Shown here: positions 52,779 to 64,000 of the stretch, in pieces
How positions within the stretch are numbered: the first letter of the stretch is position 1
Layout: each line of letters begins with the position of its first letter
Assembly: GCF_900109135.1 (NCBI RefSeq)
Contig: NZ_FNYT01000012.1
Coordinates: 1-64,000, forward strand
Direction: 5' to 3'
Origin: Trichococcus ilyis
Lineage (GTDB): Bacteria > Bacillota > Bacilli > Lactobacillales > Aerococcaceae
DNA: 64,000 nt
The notes under the pieces: model-generated
Seen by the model: only the letters and a program-made list of their open reading frames with translations
Databases searched by the model: none
What the model was told of the DNA's origin: nothing
Program-made: the position numbers and the translations under genes

Positions 52779-53798
52779 ATGGAAACGAAAATATATGATG
52801 CATCAACCATCGATGAGGCAGCCGAATTGCTGCGGACCGGGGAATTGGTCGCTTTTCCGACAGAGACTGTCTACGGTCTGGGAGCGATCGCTTGCGATGA
52901 TGAAGCAGTCAAAAATGTTTACAAAGTAAAAGGAAGGCCGAGTGACAACCCTTTGATTGTCCATGTCGCCGACAGGGAGATCGCCCAATATGTGGCTTAC
53001 GTGCCCGAACAAGCCGAAGCGTTGATGGAGGCATTTTGGCCGGGCCCTTTGACCTTGATTTTTCCGATGAAGGAAGGGGTATTCGCGCCGACCGTCACAG
53101 CCGGCCATCAGACTGTCGCGCTACGGATGCCTGCCCAAACGCAGACACTTGAATTGATCAGGAAGACTGGGTTTCCGTTGGTCGGACCGAGCGCTAACAC
53201 ATCCGGCAAACCGAGCCCTACGACAGCCCAGCATGTGCTGCACGACCTTTCCGGAAAAATTGCGGGCATCCTCGATGGAGGGGAAACCCGGATCGGTTTG
53301 GAATCGACCGTGCTGGATCTGACCAATACCGACGGACCTGTGATTTTGCGCCCAGGCGCCATCACGGAAGTGGAGCTGGAGCCGATCATCGGCAAACTGG
53401 CCGGCAGTGCACACCCGGCCGACGAAAAAACAGCTCCGAAAGCGCCAGGGATGAAATACCAACATTATGCCCCCGCTCAGCCGGTCATCCTCATCGATGG
53501 CGCAGCGGCCGATTGGGAAGCCGCCATCGAAGCGTACAGAGGAAAAGGCGACAAAATCGGCCTTTTGGCATCGGAAGAACTAGTGGCTGTCCATCAGGAT
53601 GCAGCGGAAGCTGTCTATTCGTTGGGCCCGAAGATGGATGTTGCCGCAGCATCGCAACGCCTCTATGCCGGGTTGCGATATCTCGATGAACAACCGGTCG
53701 ATGTCATTTTGGCCGAAGCCTATGACGCTGCCGGCATTGGCGAGGCTTACATGAACCGGTTGGAAAAAGCCGCATCTGCAAAATATCCGAAAAAGTAG
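52779..53798 (+). CDS. Threonylcarbamoyl-AMP synthase (Sua5 type)
   Basis: The 339-residue enzyme makes the threonylcarbamoyl-AMP used for t6A37 in ANN-decoding tRNAs. It has an N-terminal YrdC domain (about 1-210: FPTETVYGLGA, KGRPSDNPLIVH, and SANTSGKPSPT near 160-175) and a C-terminal Sua5 domain (about 230-339, after the linker APGMKYQHYAP). The start at ATG 52779 follows AAAGGAG; the longer frame has 40 unlikely residues. It is in line with prfA-prmC, about 165 bases downstream. Confidence 0.93.
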   Translation: METKIYDASTIDEAAELLRTGELVAFPTETVYGLGAIACDDEAVKNVYKVKGRPSDNPLIVHVADREIAQYVAYVPEQAEALMEAFWPGPLTLIFPMKEGVFAPTVTAGHQTVALRMPAQTQTLELIRKTGFPLVGPSANTSGKPSPTTAQHVLHDLSGKIAGILDGGETRIGLESTVLDLTNTDGPVILRPGAITEVELEPIIGKLAGSAHPADEKTAPKAPGMKYQHYAPAQPVILIDGAAADWEAAIEAYRGKGDKIGLLASEELVAVHQDAAEAVYSLGPKMDVAAASQRLYAGLRYLDEQPVDVILAEAYDAAGIGEAYMNRLEKAASAKYPKK

Positions 53799-53959
53799 AC
53801 GGGTCCTATTGCATAACATCCGTGTTTAGCTTACTTTTTATACGAAATATTCAAATCCGTGAGCGTATTTGCTTTATTTTCTGAAGAATTATGCTATACT
53901 CAACTTACATTTTTTTAAGTATTTAAAATTTTGGAATAATGTGATGGAAGGGTGCAAAC

Positions 53960-55198
53960 ATGGATAAAGAATTATTTGCAGCAATTGATAAAGAACGCGA
54001 AAGACAAGAGAACGGAATCGAACTGATCGCTTCCGAAAACTTTGTATCGGAAGATGTAATGAGAGCGCAAGGCAGCATCTTGACCAATAAATATGCTGAA
54101 GGCTATCCTGGTCGTCGTTACTACGGTGGCTGCGAATTTATCGATGTCATCGAAAACCTGGCGATCGATCGCATCAAGGCAATCTTTGGCGCCGAATACG
54201 CCAACGTGCAACCGCACTCCGGTTCACAAGCGAACATGGCAGCTTACCGTGTTTTGGTGCAACCAGGGGATAAGATCTTGGGGATGGATTTGAGCCATGG
54301 CGGCCACTTGACGCATGGCGCATCCGTGAACTTCAGCGGTCAAACCTATGAATTCGTTGCCTACGGAGTCGATAAAGAAACCGAAACAATCAACTATGAC
54401 CTTGTTAGGGAAATCGCGTTGAAAGAACAACCAAAATTGATCGTTGCCGGCGCGAGCGCATACCCACGCGCAATCGACTTCAAACGTTTCAGAGAAATCG
54501 CTGACGAAGTCGGTGCCTACCTGATGGTGGACATGGCGCACATCGCCGGACTTTGCGCAACAGGCTATCACCAAAACCCAGTCGAATATGCCCATATCGT
54601 AACCACCACAACGCACAAGACCTTGCGCGGCCCACGCGGAGGCGTCATCTTGGCAAAAGAAGAATTCGGCAAAAAATTGAACAGCGCGGTCTTCCCTGGC
54701 ATCCAAGGCGGACCTTTGGAGCACGTCATCGCTGCAAAAGCCGTGTCATTCTTTGAAGCTGCAACACCGGAATACAAGGAATACATCGGTCAAGTCATCA
54801 AGAACGCCCAAGCAATGGCTGATGTCTTCAATGCCTCCGACCTGCGCGTCATCAGCGGTGGTACGGAAAACCATCTGTTGTTGCTGGATATCACCAGCAG
54901 CGGCCTGAACGGTAAGCAAGTGGAAAAATTGTTGGACAGCGTCGAAATCACTGTCAATAAAAACACGATTCCTTTCGAAACGTTGGGCGCCAACAAAGCA
55001 AGCGGCATCCGTATCGGTACACCTGCCATCACGACACGAGGCCTGAAGGAAGCGGAAGCTCGCAAGATTGCGGAATTGATCATCAAGACCATCCACAACC
55101 ACGAAGACGAAGCGAAATTGGATGAAGTCCGTGCAGAAGTCAAAGCCATCACAAAAGCATTCCCATTGCACAAAAAACCAGCTGCTGTCGAAGCATAA
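53960..55198 (+). CDS. glyA: Serine hydroxymethyltransferase
   Basis: The 412-residue PLP enzyme interconverts serine and glycine with tetrahydrofolate. The N-terminal [10 protein letters not shown], the [15 protein letters not shown] loop (43-57), and the Lys220 that binds PLP in [14 protein letters not shown] are all intact. An extended -10 TGCTATACT at 53892-53900 is the likely promoter. It is monocistronic, with a terminator after. Confidence 0.96.
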   Translation: MDKELFAAIDKERERQENGIELIASENFVSEDVMRAQGSILTNKYAEGYPGRRYYGGCEFIDVIENLAIDRIKAIFGAEYANVQPHSGSQANMAAYRVLVQPGDKILGMDLSHGGHLTHGASVNFSGQTYEFVAYGVDKETETINYDLVREIALKEQPKLIVAGASAYPRAIDFKRFREIADEVGAYLMVDMAHIAGLCATGYHQNPVEYAHIVTTTTHKTLRGPRGGVILAKEEFGKKLNSAVFPGIQGGPLEHVIAAKAVSFFEAATPEYKEYIGQVIKNAQAMADVFNASDLRVISGGTENHLLLLDITSSGLNGKQVEKLLDSVEITVNKNTIPFETLGANKASGIRIGTPAITTRGLKEAEARKIAELIIKTIHNHEDEAKLDEVRAEVKAITKAFPLHKKPAAVEA

Positions 55199-55218
55199 AT
55201 CAATCATCGAAGAAGGAG

Positions 55219-55245
55219 AGGCCGGGACAAACCCCGGCCTTTTTG
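55219..55245 (+). terminator. Terminator of glyA
   Basis: AGGCCGGG and CCCGGCCT pair around ACAAAC, then TTTTTG. A decayed repeat fragment follows directly. Confidence 0.85.
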
Positions 55246-55284
55246 TCTGCATCCGACCAAAATTTGCGCAAACGCGTTCTGTCC
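55245..55284 (-). repeat. Deleted remnant of the dispersed repeat
   Basis: The left part (TGCATCCGA...GCGCAAACGCG) matches the flank of copy 1. It then jumps at AAACGCG straight to the opposite end, TTCTGTCC. The seven-base word AAACGCG occurs in both arms of a full copy, so a deletion between them explains the remnant exactly. Confidence 0.7.
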
Positions 55285-55307
55285 TAATCGCCCTTAGACA
55301 ACACGAG

Positions 55308-55338
55308 ATTCCCCGCCGAAACCGTTTTGGCGGGGAAT
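55308..55338. repeat. Perfect hairpin between glyA and upp
   Basis: ATTCCCCGCC and GGCGGGGAAT form a 10-bp perfect stem with an 11-base loop and no T-run after. The rest of the glyA-upp gap (305 bases) shows nothing else firm apart from the terminator and the repeat remnant. It may be an old terminator or an upp leader element. Confidence 0.5.
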
Positions 55339-55503
55339 TCCGCCGTGAACAAGAACCCGAGATCAAATCTCTATGCCGCTAAACCACAAATGTTTCGCCT
55401 TAAACTTGCCTTTCAGTGTTTTCTCATTGTTTTATTTCTGGTATTTGTAGCCGATTTCCATTACAATAGGTTGAGCAAAAATAGGAAAGTGGGGCAAAAG
55501 TAT

Positions 55504-56139
55504 ATGGGAGAATTCCATGTAATGAATCACCCGTTGATTCAACACAAATTAACAATCATCCGCGAAAAAGACTGCGGAACCAAAGTATTCCGTGAGGTAG
55601 TAAGCGAAATCGCGATGTTGATGGCTTATGAAGTAACAAGGGATATGCCTTTGGAGGACATCGAGATCGAAACGCCATTGGTGAAAACGACTCAAAAAAC
55701 ATTGTCCGGCAAAAAGGTTGCCATCATTCCGATCTTGCGTGCAGGTTTGGGCATGGTCGACGGTTTCCTGGCGATGTTGCCTGCTGCAAAAGTCGGCCAC
55801 ATCGGCATGTACCGTGACCATGACACATTGGAGCCTGTCGAGTATTTCGTCAAACTGCCGACAGATATCCAGGAACGTCAATTGTTCATCGTTGATCCGA
55901 TGTTGGCGACCGGCGGATCGGCTATCGCAGCCATCGAAGCTTTGGAAAAGAGAGGCGCTTCGCCATCATCGATGAAATTCATCTGTCTCGTGGCAGCACC
56001 TGAAGGCGTGGAAGCCTTGCATGCGGCTTATCCGGATGTGGACATCTATGCAGCATCATTGGATGAAAGATTGGACGAAAACAGCTACATCCTGCCTGGT
56101 TTGGGAGATGCCGGCGACCGCCTCTTCGGCACAAAATAA
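55504..56139 (+). CDS. upp: Uracil phosphoribosyltransferase
   Basis: The 211-residue enzyme makes UMP from uracil and PRPP. The PRPP loop [10 protein letters not shown] (131-140), the RAGLGM motif (79-84) and the C-terminal uracil-binding [12 protein letters not shown] are complete. The start is ATG 55504 ([10 protein letters not shown]), giving the normal family length; the open frame continues upstream without similarity. It is monocistronic, with a strong terminator. Confidence 0.95.
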   Translation: MGEFHVMNHPLIQHKLTIIREKDCGTKVFREVVSEIAMLMAYEVTRDMPLEDIEIETPLVKTTQKTLSGKKVAIIPILRAGLGMVDGFLAMLPAAKVGHIGMYRDHDTLEPVEYFVKLPTDIQERQLFIVDPMLATGGSAIAAIEALEKRGASPSSMKFICLVAAPEGVEALHAAYPDVDIYAASLDERLDENSYILPGLGDAGDRLFGTK

Positions 56140-57733
<1,594 letters not shown>

Positions 57734-57772
57734 TAGGGACCAGCAAGACCGATAACTACAGGAGGGATGAGA

Positions 57773-58276
57773 ATGACAGCCAATCTTGTATTGGGAGAGA
57801 TCACCGCATTAGGTGATACGATTGTCACGCTGCTGTCATTTCTGATATTGATGGCTCTTATCAAGCAATTCGCATGGCAGCCTTTGATGAAGGTCTTAAC
57901 GGATCGGGAAGAAATGATACATGCAAATATTGATAAAGCGGCGACGGCGCGCGAGAATGCCGAGAAGAAACAAGCGGAAGTCGATGCGCAGTTGATAGAA
58001 GTCAGAACTGCAGCCAGCGATATTTTGAACCGGGCTCAGGCGGAAGGCAATGAAATACAGCAGAACATCATCAAAGAAGCAAAAGAAGATGCACTACGGA
58101 TCAAACAAGTGACCCAGAAAGAACTGGAACTCGAAAGAAAACAGGCCCTTGAGAGTTTGCGCGCCGAAATCGGAGTCATATCTGTGGATATCGCCGAAAA
58201 GATTCTAGGCAAGGAAATCACTCAAGCGGATCAACAGAGTTTGATCGAAGCGTTCATTGAAGGGCTGGATGATTGA
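57773..58276 (+). CDS. atpF: ATP synthase subunit b
   Basis: The 167-residue protein has one N-terminal membrane helix (about 10-30) and a long charged helix (about 40-150) that forms the peripheral stalk with delta. ATG 57773 is chosen, six bases after GGAGGG; ATG 57767 touches the site. Its stop overlaps the atpH start. Confidence 0.93.
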   Translation: MTANLVLGEITALGDTIVTLLSFLILMALIKQFAWQPLMKVLTDREEMIHANIDKAATARENAEKKQAEVDAQLIEVRTAASDILNRAQAEGNEIQQNIIKEAKEDALRIKQVTQKELELERKQALESLRAEIGVISVDIAEKILGKEITQADQQSLIEAFIEGLDD

Positions 58277-58796
58277 TATGGCCAGAAACGGGAATGCTAT
58301 CGCCGCTGTTGAGGCCTATGTACAAGCTTATTATAACCGCCTTCCGAACTCGAAGATTGCGGATAGACTGTATCTTGATCTATCGCAATTGAAGGATGTC
58401 TTTAATCAAGCGGATGCCGATCAGGGCGAGAAGCCGAATCTTGATTTGGCGGTGAAATATCTCGCGCCTGAAACGCTGGCGTTTTTGGAGGGGCTCCAAG
58501 ATAATCTTGATGACGAAGGGATCTTGGCTTCGATCAATGCGTTCAATGCGCTATATGAGAACAAAAAGGTGTTTGTGAATGTGAAGTTGACTTCTGCGGT
58601 TCCTTTATCGGGAGAACAGAAAGCGCGCATCTTGGACAAATTGGAAAAAAGAATCGGGGAAGCGACCTTTTTCGTGACTGAAGCTGTCGATCCCAAAGTG
58701 ATGGGTGGCGTCCGATTGGAGTCGGAAAACCACTATTTCGACAATACCATCGCTACGAAGTTGAAAGACATGAAGAAACATATTCTAAAAGATTAA
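58269..58796 (+). CDS. atpH: ATP synthase subunit delta
   Basis: The 175-residue stalk subunit has an N-terminal helical bundle (about 1-110) that holds alpha and a C-terminal part ending [20 protein letters not shown], the usual OSCP/delta signature with GG and D. The start could be ATG 58269 (overlapping the atpF stop) or 58278. It is normal in length. Confidence 0.92.
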   Translation: MIDMARNGNAIAAVEAYVQAYYNRLPNSKIADRLYLDLSQLKDVFNQADADQGEKPNLDLAVKYLAPETLAFLEGLQDNLDDEGILASINAFNALYENKKVFVNVKLTSAVPLSGEQKARILDKLEKRIGEATFFVTEAVDPKVMGGVRLESENHYFDNTIATKLKDMKKHILKD

Positions 58797-58818
58797 TAGG
58801 GTTGAAGAGGTGAATAAT

Positions 58819-60330
58819 GTGGCTACTGAAAACGAAGATTTGAGTTCATTGATCAAAAACAGGATCAACACTTTTCAATCTGTATCAGAGTTTGAAGAAA
58901 TTGGTAAGGTTACCTATATCGGTGATGGGATAGCCCGCGCGAAAGGTCTGGAGAACGTTATGTCCGGCGAATTGCTGGAGTTCTCCAATGGATCCATCGG
59001 TATGGCCCAAAACTTGGAAATGAACGATGTCGGCATCATCATTTTTGGCGCATATGAAAATATCCATGAGGGCGATATCGTCAAACGTACAGGCAAAATC
59101 ATGGAAGTGCCGGTCGGAGATGCTCTGATCGGTCGGGTCGTGGATGCGTTGGGCATTCCGGTCGATGGCTTAGGCAGCATCGAAACGACCAGAACGAGAC
59201 CGGTGGAAAATCCGGCACCGGGCGTCATGGATCGCCAGTCCGTAAGAGAGCCTCTTCAGACCGGCCTGAAAGCATTGGATGCTTTGGTGCCGATCGGCCG
59301 AGGACAACGCGAATTGATCATCGGCGACCGCAAAACCGGGAAAACCAGCATCGCAATCGATGCCATCCTGAACCAGCGCGGAAAAGACGTCATCTGCATC
59401 TACGTCGCGATCGGACAAAAAGAATCAACCGTCCGCAACATGACGGAAACGCTGAAAAAATACCATGCGATGGATTACACGATCGTAGTGACGGCCAGCG
59501 CTTCGCAATCGGCGCCGATGCTTTATATCGCACCTTACGCTGCTACAGCGATGGCGGAAGAGTTCATGCACAACGGCAAACACGTCCTGATCGTATACGA
59601 TGACCTTTCCAAACAGGCGGCTGCCTACCGTGAAATGTCCTTGCTCTTGCGCCGTCCGCCAGGTCGTGAAGCTTACCCAGGGGATGTCTTCTACTTGCAC
59701 TCCCGCCTGTTGGAACGCTCCGCAAAATTGAACGATGAATTGGGAGGCGGCTCCATCACCTCTTTGCCGATCGTGGAAACACAAGCCGGGGACATCTCCG
59801 CTTACATTCCGACGAACGTCATCTCCATCACGGATGGACAAATTTTCCTGGAAAGCGATTTGTTCTTCTCGGGAATCCGCCCGGCTTTATCTGCCGGATT
59901 ATCCGTTTCCCGTGTCGGCGGATCCGCCCAAATCAAAGCAATGAAAAAAGTATCCGGAACGTTGCGTATCGATTTGGCCAGCTATCGCGAGTTGGAAGCA
60001 TTCACTCAATTCGGTTCGGATTTGGATGTTTCCACCCAGAAACGTCTCAGCCGCGGCCGCAGAACTGTGGAAATACTGAAGCAGGACTTGCACAAGACTT
60101 TGGATGTCGAAAAACAAGTTCTTATTCTCTATGCCTTGACGCATGGATTCATCGATTCCGTTCCGGTGCAGGACATCGAACGGTATGAGACCGAGTTGTT
60201 CAAATTCGTCAAAATGTCCTATCCGAATCTGTTCTCCATCATCACGGAGACAAAAGACTTGCCGCCTACGGAAGACTTGGATGAAGCGCTGAATGCATTC
60301 GCGGGCATCTTTATTCCGCATGCCGAGTAG
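58819..60330 (+). CDS. atpA: ATP synthase subunit alpha
   Basis: The 503-residue F1 subunit binds nucleotide at non-catalytic sites. Walker [10 protein letters not shown] (169-177), the signature PAxNVGLSVSR-like segment [16 protein letters not shown] and the arginine-finger Arg within it are present. In the usual alpha signature the first residues are PAINVG; here RPALSAG. GTG 58819 follows AGAGGTG; GTG 58810 overlaps it. Confidence 0.95.
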   Translation: MATENEDLSSLIKNRINTFQSVSEFEEIGKVTYIGDGIARAKGLENVMSGELLEFSNGSIGMAQNLEMNDVGIIIFGAYENIHEGDIVKRTGKIMEVPVGDALIGRVVDALGIPVDGLGSIETTRTRPVENPAPGVMDRQSVREPLQTGLKALDALVPIGRGQRELIIGDRKTGKTSIAIDAILNQRGKDVICIYVAIGQKESTVRNMTETLKKYHAMDYTIVVTASASQSAPMLYIAPYAATAMAEEFMHNGKHVLIVYDDLSKQAAAYREMSLLLRRPPGREAYPGDVFYLHSRLLERSAKLNDELGGGSITSLPIVETQAGDISAYIPTNVISITDGQIFLESDLFFSGIRPALSAGLSVSRVGGSAQIKAMKKVSGTLRIDLASYRELEAFTQFGSDLDVSTQKRLSRGRRTVEILKQDLHKTLDVEKQVLILYALTHGFIDSVPVQDIERYETELFKFVKMSYPNLFSIITETKDLPPTEDLDEALNAFAGIFIPHAE

Positions 60331-60367
60331 AGTGGTCAGCATGAACAGATAATATTGAGGTGATAAT

Positions 60368-61288
60368 ATGGCAGAGTCTTTAATAGACATCCGGAAGCGT
60401 ATCGCTTCCACCAAGAAGACAAGTCAAATAACAAGCGCCATGCAAATGGTATCTGCCTCCAAACTGATCCGTGCCGAACAAAAGGTTCGGGGATATCAGC
60501 TTTATGCAGCAAAAATACGCGAAATCGTAACCCATATCGCCAGTACGCAATTGTCGTTGCTTGAGGAGCATGGACATGCGACAGCCAGCGATCAGGTCCT
60601 GGTCGATTTCCATGACATGTTGATCGAACGTCCGATCCGCAAAACCGGCTATTTGATCATTTCCTCCGATAAGGGATTGGCTGGCGGTTACAACAGTTCG
60701 ATCCTCAAAGCGACAAAGGATATGCTGGCGGCCGACCATGCATCAAACGATGAGTTTGTTGTCCTGTCGGTCGGCGGCACAGTCGCTGATGACCTCAGAA
60801 AGAGCGGCATCGAAGTCGCATTCGAAATCCGGGATCTGAACGATCAGCCAAGCTTCACGGAAGTGAGCGATATCGTGATAAAAGCGATCCAACTCTATCG
60901 GGACGGTGTTTTTGATGAGTTGTATGTTTGCTACAAACACCATGTGAATGCTCTGATATCAGAGTATCGGGCCGAGAAAATGCTGCCGCTGACGGATTTG
61001 GATTCCCATGAAGCGGTCGGATACGAAGTCGATTATCTTTTTGAACCGAACAAAGAAGAAATTTTGGAAATTTTACTTCCGCAATATGCGGAAAGTTTGA
61101 TTTACGGCGCCATTATCGATGCAAAGTCAGCCGAACATGCTTCCCGTATGACGGCCATGAAGAGCGCCACCGATAATGCCACCAAGATGATCAATGATAT
61201 GACGATTCAATACAACCGAGTGAGACAGACTGCGATCACGCAAGAAATCACCGAAATCGTCGGCGGAGCTTCTGCTCTTGAAGATTAG
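60368..61288 (+). CDS. atpG: ATP synthase subunit gamma
   Basis: The 306-residue rotor shaft has long N- and C-terminal helices forming the coiled coil (SLIDIRKRIASTKKTSQITS and the RMTAMKSATDNATKMI region). The SSDKGLAGGYNSS motif is near residue 98. The C-terminal TQEITEIVGGASALE signature is kept. A normal ribosome site is present. Confidence 0.94.
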   Translation: MAESLIDIRKRIASTKKTSQITSAMQMVSASKLIRAEQKVRGYQLYAAKIREIVTHIASTQLSLLEEHGHATASDQVLVDFHDMLIERPIRKTGYLIISSDKGLAGGYNSSILKATKDMLAADHASNDEFVVLSVGGTVADDLRKSGIEVAFEIRDLNDQPSFTEVSDIVIKAIQLYRDGVFDELYVCYKHHVNALISEYRAEKMLPLTDLDSHEAVGYEVDYLFEPNKEEILEILLPQYAESLIYGAIIDAKSAEHASRMTAMKSATDNATKMINDMTIQYNRVRQTAITQEITEIVGGASALED

Positions 61289-62743
<1,455 letters not shown>

Positions 62744-62744
62744 G

Positions 62745-63170
62745 ATGGCAGTTCTGCAAGTCAATGTAGTGACGCCGGATGGTATCGCCTTTCAGCATCG
62801 CGCTAAAGCGGTGACCGCCAAAACGACGGACGGCGGCATTACCATCATGCCAAACCATACCCCGATCATTGTGCCTTTGGCTATCGCCGATCTGATCGTG
62901 ACGCGTGTAACCGATGAACTTGCCCAAAACCATATCGCCGTCAACGGCGGCATCATGGAAGTGCGCGACAACATCGTCAACATCATTGCGAACAGTGCGG
63001 AACGTGCGCGGGATATCGATATCGACCGTGCCGAAGTCGCGAAGGAACGCGCCGAAAGACGGATGGCGGAAGCGCGTGACATCAAAAATGAGAAAGAATT
63101 CCAACGTGCAAAGATCTCGCTCTCGAAAGCCATCAACCGTATCGGTGTTTCGAAAAACAGATCCAGCTGA
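62745..63170 (+). CDS. atpC: ATP synthase subunit epsilon
   Basis: The 141-residue subunit has an N-terminal beta sandwich (about 1-85, with GGITIMPNHTPIIVPL) and a C-terminal helical hairpin (about 90-135, rich in Arg, Glu and Ala) that can block rotation. GGAGGGG precedes the ATG. It ends the operon. Confidence 0.94.
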   Translation: MAVLQVNVVTPDGIAFQHRAKAVTAKTTDGGITIMPNHTPIIVPLAIADLIVTRVTDELAQNHIAVNGGIMEVRDNIVNIIANSAERARDIDIDRAEVAKERAERRMAEARDIKNEKEFQRAKISLSKAINRIGVSKNRSS

Positions 63171-63202
63171 AAAAGAGGCCAGAGATGGCCTCTTTTTTTG
63201 CT
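63171..63202 (+). terminator. Terminator of the ATP synthase operon
   Basis: AAAAAGAGGCC and GGCCTCTTTTT pair around AGAGAT, followed by more T. It is strong. Confidence 0.92.
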
Positions 63203-63445
63203 GGATCTGTGCATTTCCTGACAATTAATGTATGAATGGGATAACGCCTACAGAAGATCTGCAGAAATAGCCCTCAATTTCATTTTGATGTGTTGTAACA
63301 TATTATTATACCTGATTGGGAAAATGAATGTAAACGATTTTCTTAGTAAATTCTTAGGGGATGCTCTGACAAAAACGAGCTTCCTTGTTTTTTTTTCAAA
63401 ATTTATATGTTAGTATAGTTTGAGAATATGGGAGGAGTGCGTCGC

Positions 63446-63682
63446 TTGGACATAATGATGTTTAACGGTATAATAGTATTGATATCCCGTATGATATTCA
63501 TTTTCATTTCTTTCTGGTCGATGAAAGCCATCAGACTGGAGAAGTGGATAAGGAAGGGGCACGTACGCGAAGCACGGGTGCTCTATTTCTTTCTGTCGAT
63601 TACTTTAGGCTATACGGTAAGTACTTTTCTGCTGGAGTTGGTGACGACTTCCCGGAACATCAGTTACTTGCTGTTCTCCTGA
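63446..63682 (+). CDS. DUF1146 (YwzB-like) membrane protein
   Basis: The 78-residue protein has two hydrophobic segments (about 9-26 and 46-64) with a basic link (RLEKWIRKGHVREAR). It matches DUF1146 proteins that usually sit between the ATP synthase operon and murA, as here. TTG 63446 is the likely start, ten bases after GGAGG; the GTG at 63437 is too close. Its function is unknown. Confidence 0.8.
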   Translation: MDIMMFNGIIVLISRMIFIFISFWSMKAIRLEKWIRKGHVREARVLYFFLSITLGYTVSTFLLELVTTSRNISYLLFS

Positions 63683-63799
63683 TCCGCTCACAACTGCACG
63701 AAATATTTTTTTGCAAGGCAGGTCGGAGTCACGGTTATACAAAAAGTTGCATACAAACATACAAATGAGATCACAATTGACTTTCGGAGGGATTTTTTT

Positions 63800-64000
63800 A
63801 TGGAAAAAATAATTGTTCGCGGCGGGAACCGTCTTGAAGGAACAGTTAAAGTAGAAGGCGCAAAAAACGCAGTTTTGCCGATTTTGGCCGCGACACTTTT
63901 GGCTAGCGAAGGACAGACCGTTTTGACGAACGTTCCGATACTTTCGGATGTTTTCACGATGAACAACGTCCTGAAGCATCTGAATGTCGGCGTTGAATTC
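63800..64000 (+). CDS. murA: UDP-N-acetylglucosamine 1-carboxyvinyltransferase, 5' end
   Basis: The first 67 codons are present, cut by the window end. [20 protein letters not shown] and [15 protein letters not shown] carry the Lys22-Asn23 pair of MurA. The enzyme adds enolpyruvate to UDP-GlcNAc, the first committed step of peptidoglycan. CGGAGG precedes the ATG. Which of the two MurA paralogues of Firmicutes this is cannot be told, though the position next to atpC and DUF1146 fits murA1. Confidence 0.93.
   Translation, partial: MEKIIVRGGNRLEGTVKVEGAKNAVLPILAATLLASEGQTVLTNVPILSDVFTMNNVLKHLNVGVEF

Noticed and set aside
55327-55503. N-terminal extension of uracil phosphoribosyltransferase
   Set aside because: It would add 59 residues not found in the family and includes a hairpin region. 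ATG 55504 gives normal length.

Overview
The window looks like a chromosomal piece of a low-to-mid GC Gram-positive of the Lactobacillales, most likely a member of the Carnobacteriaceae such as Trichococcus. This is an inference from gene content (NiaR/NiaX niacin control, LuxS, MurT/GatD, a glgBCDAP operon, an F1Fo operon in the order a-c-b-delta-alpha-gamma-beta-epsilon followed by a DUF1146 protein and murA), from strong GGAGG ribosome sites and from intrinsic terminators after most operons. No rRNA, tRNA, CRISPR array or prophage was seen. The only mobile-element traces are a gutted group II intron and a family of about 145-bp dispersed repeats.

Layout. 1-2.9 kb: an IclR regulator and a 2-keto-3-deoxygluconate kinase, separated by the intron ghost and flanked by two copies of the repeat. 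2.9-4.4 kb: a small-protein/acetyltransferase/membrane-protein set on the minus strand. 4.5-13 kb: aromatic amino acid synthesis, with tyrA-aroK-aroE leftwards and aroF-aroB-aroA-aroC-pheA rightwards. The right operon begins with a 49-codon leader ORF in which 12 of 19 consecutive residues are Phe, Tyr or Trp. A strong intrinsic terminator and a plausible antiterminator pairing follow, so it looks like a ribosome-mediated attenuator. 13-14.3 kb: NiaR and its target niaX with a perfect operator. 14.3-25.4 kb: single genes and short operons (carbonic anhydrase, AEC transporter, luxS plus an iron-type dehydrogenase, cdd, glyoxalase, SGNH hydrolase, a DUF4349 lipoprotein, PiT/DUF47, a phosphodiesterase). 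An unannotated structured RNA gene lies at 20.4-20.6 kb.

25.9-34.1 kb: the glycogen operon glgB-glgC-glgD-glgA-glgP. 34.1-39.7 kb: two near-identical repeat copies, a DUF4828 protein, aspartokinase, a P1B-4 metal ATPase with PerR-like boxes upstream, and uppP. 39.9-47.7 kb: crr-type EIIA, a flavin reductase next to a VOC dioxygenase pseudogene, 6-phosphogluconolactonase, a lone glucitol-type EIIA, an AI-2E exporter-family protein, sppA-RDD and a GntR/membrane-protein pair. 47.7-56.1 kb: gatD/murT, tdk (with a structured leader), prfA-prmC-sua5, glyA, upp. 56.7-64 kb: the ATP synthase operon, DUF1146 and the 5' end of murA, cut by the window edge.

The genes connect as follows. Chorismate made by AroF/B/E/K/A/C feeds tyrosine (TyrA) and phenylalanine (PheA). 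No 3-dehydroquinate dehydratase is present here, so that step must be encoded elsewhere. The glycogen genes form a complete build-and-degrade unit apart from a debranching enzyme. The strongest candidates for something undescribed are the aromatic leader-peptide attenuator, the promoter-to-terminator structured RNA, and the dispersed repeat family with its precise internal-deletion derivative.
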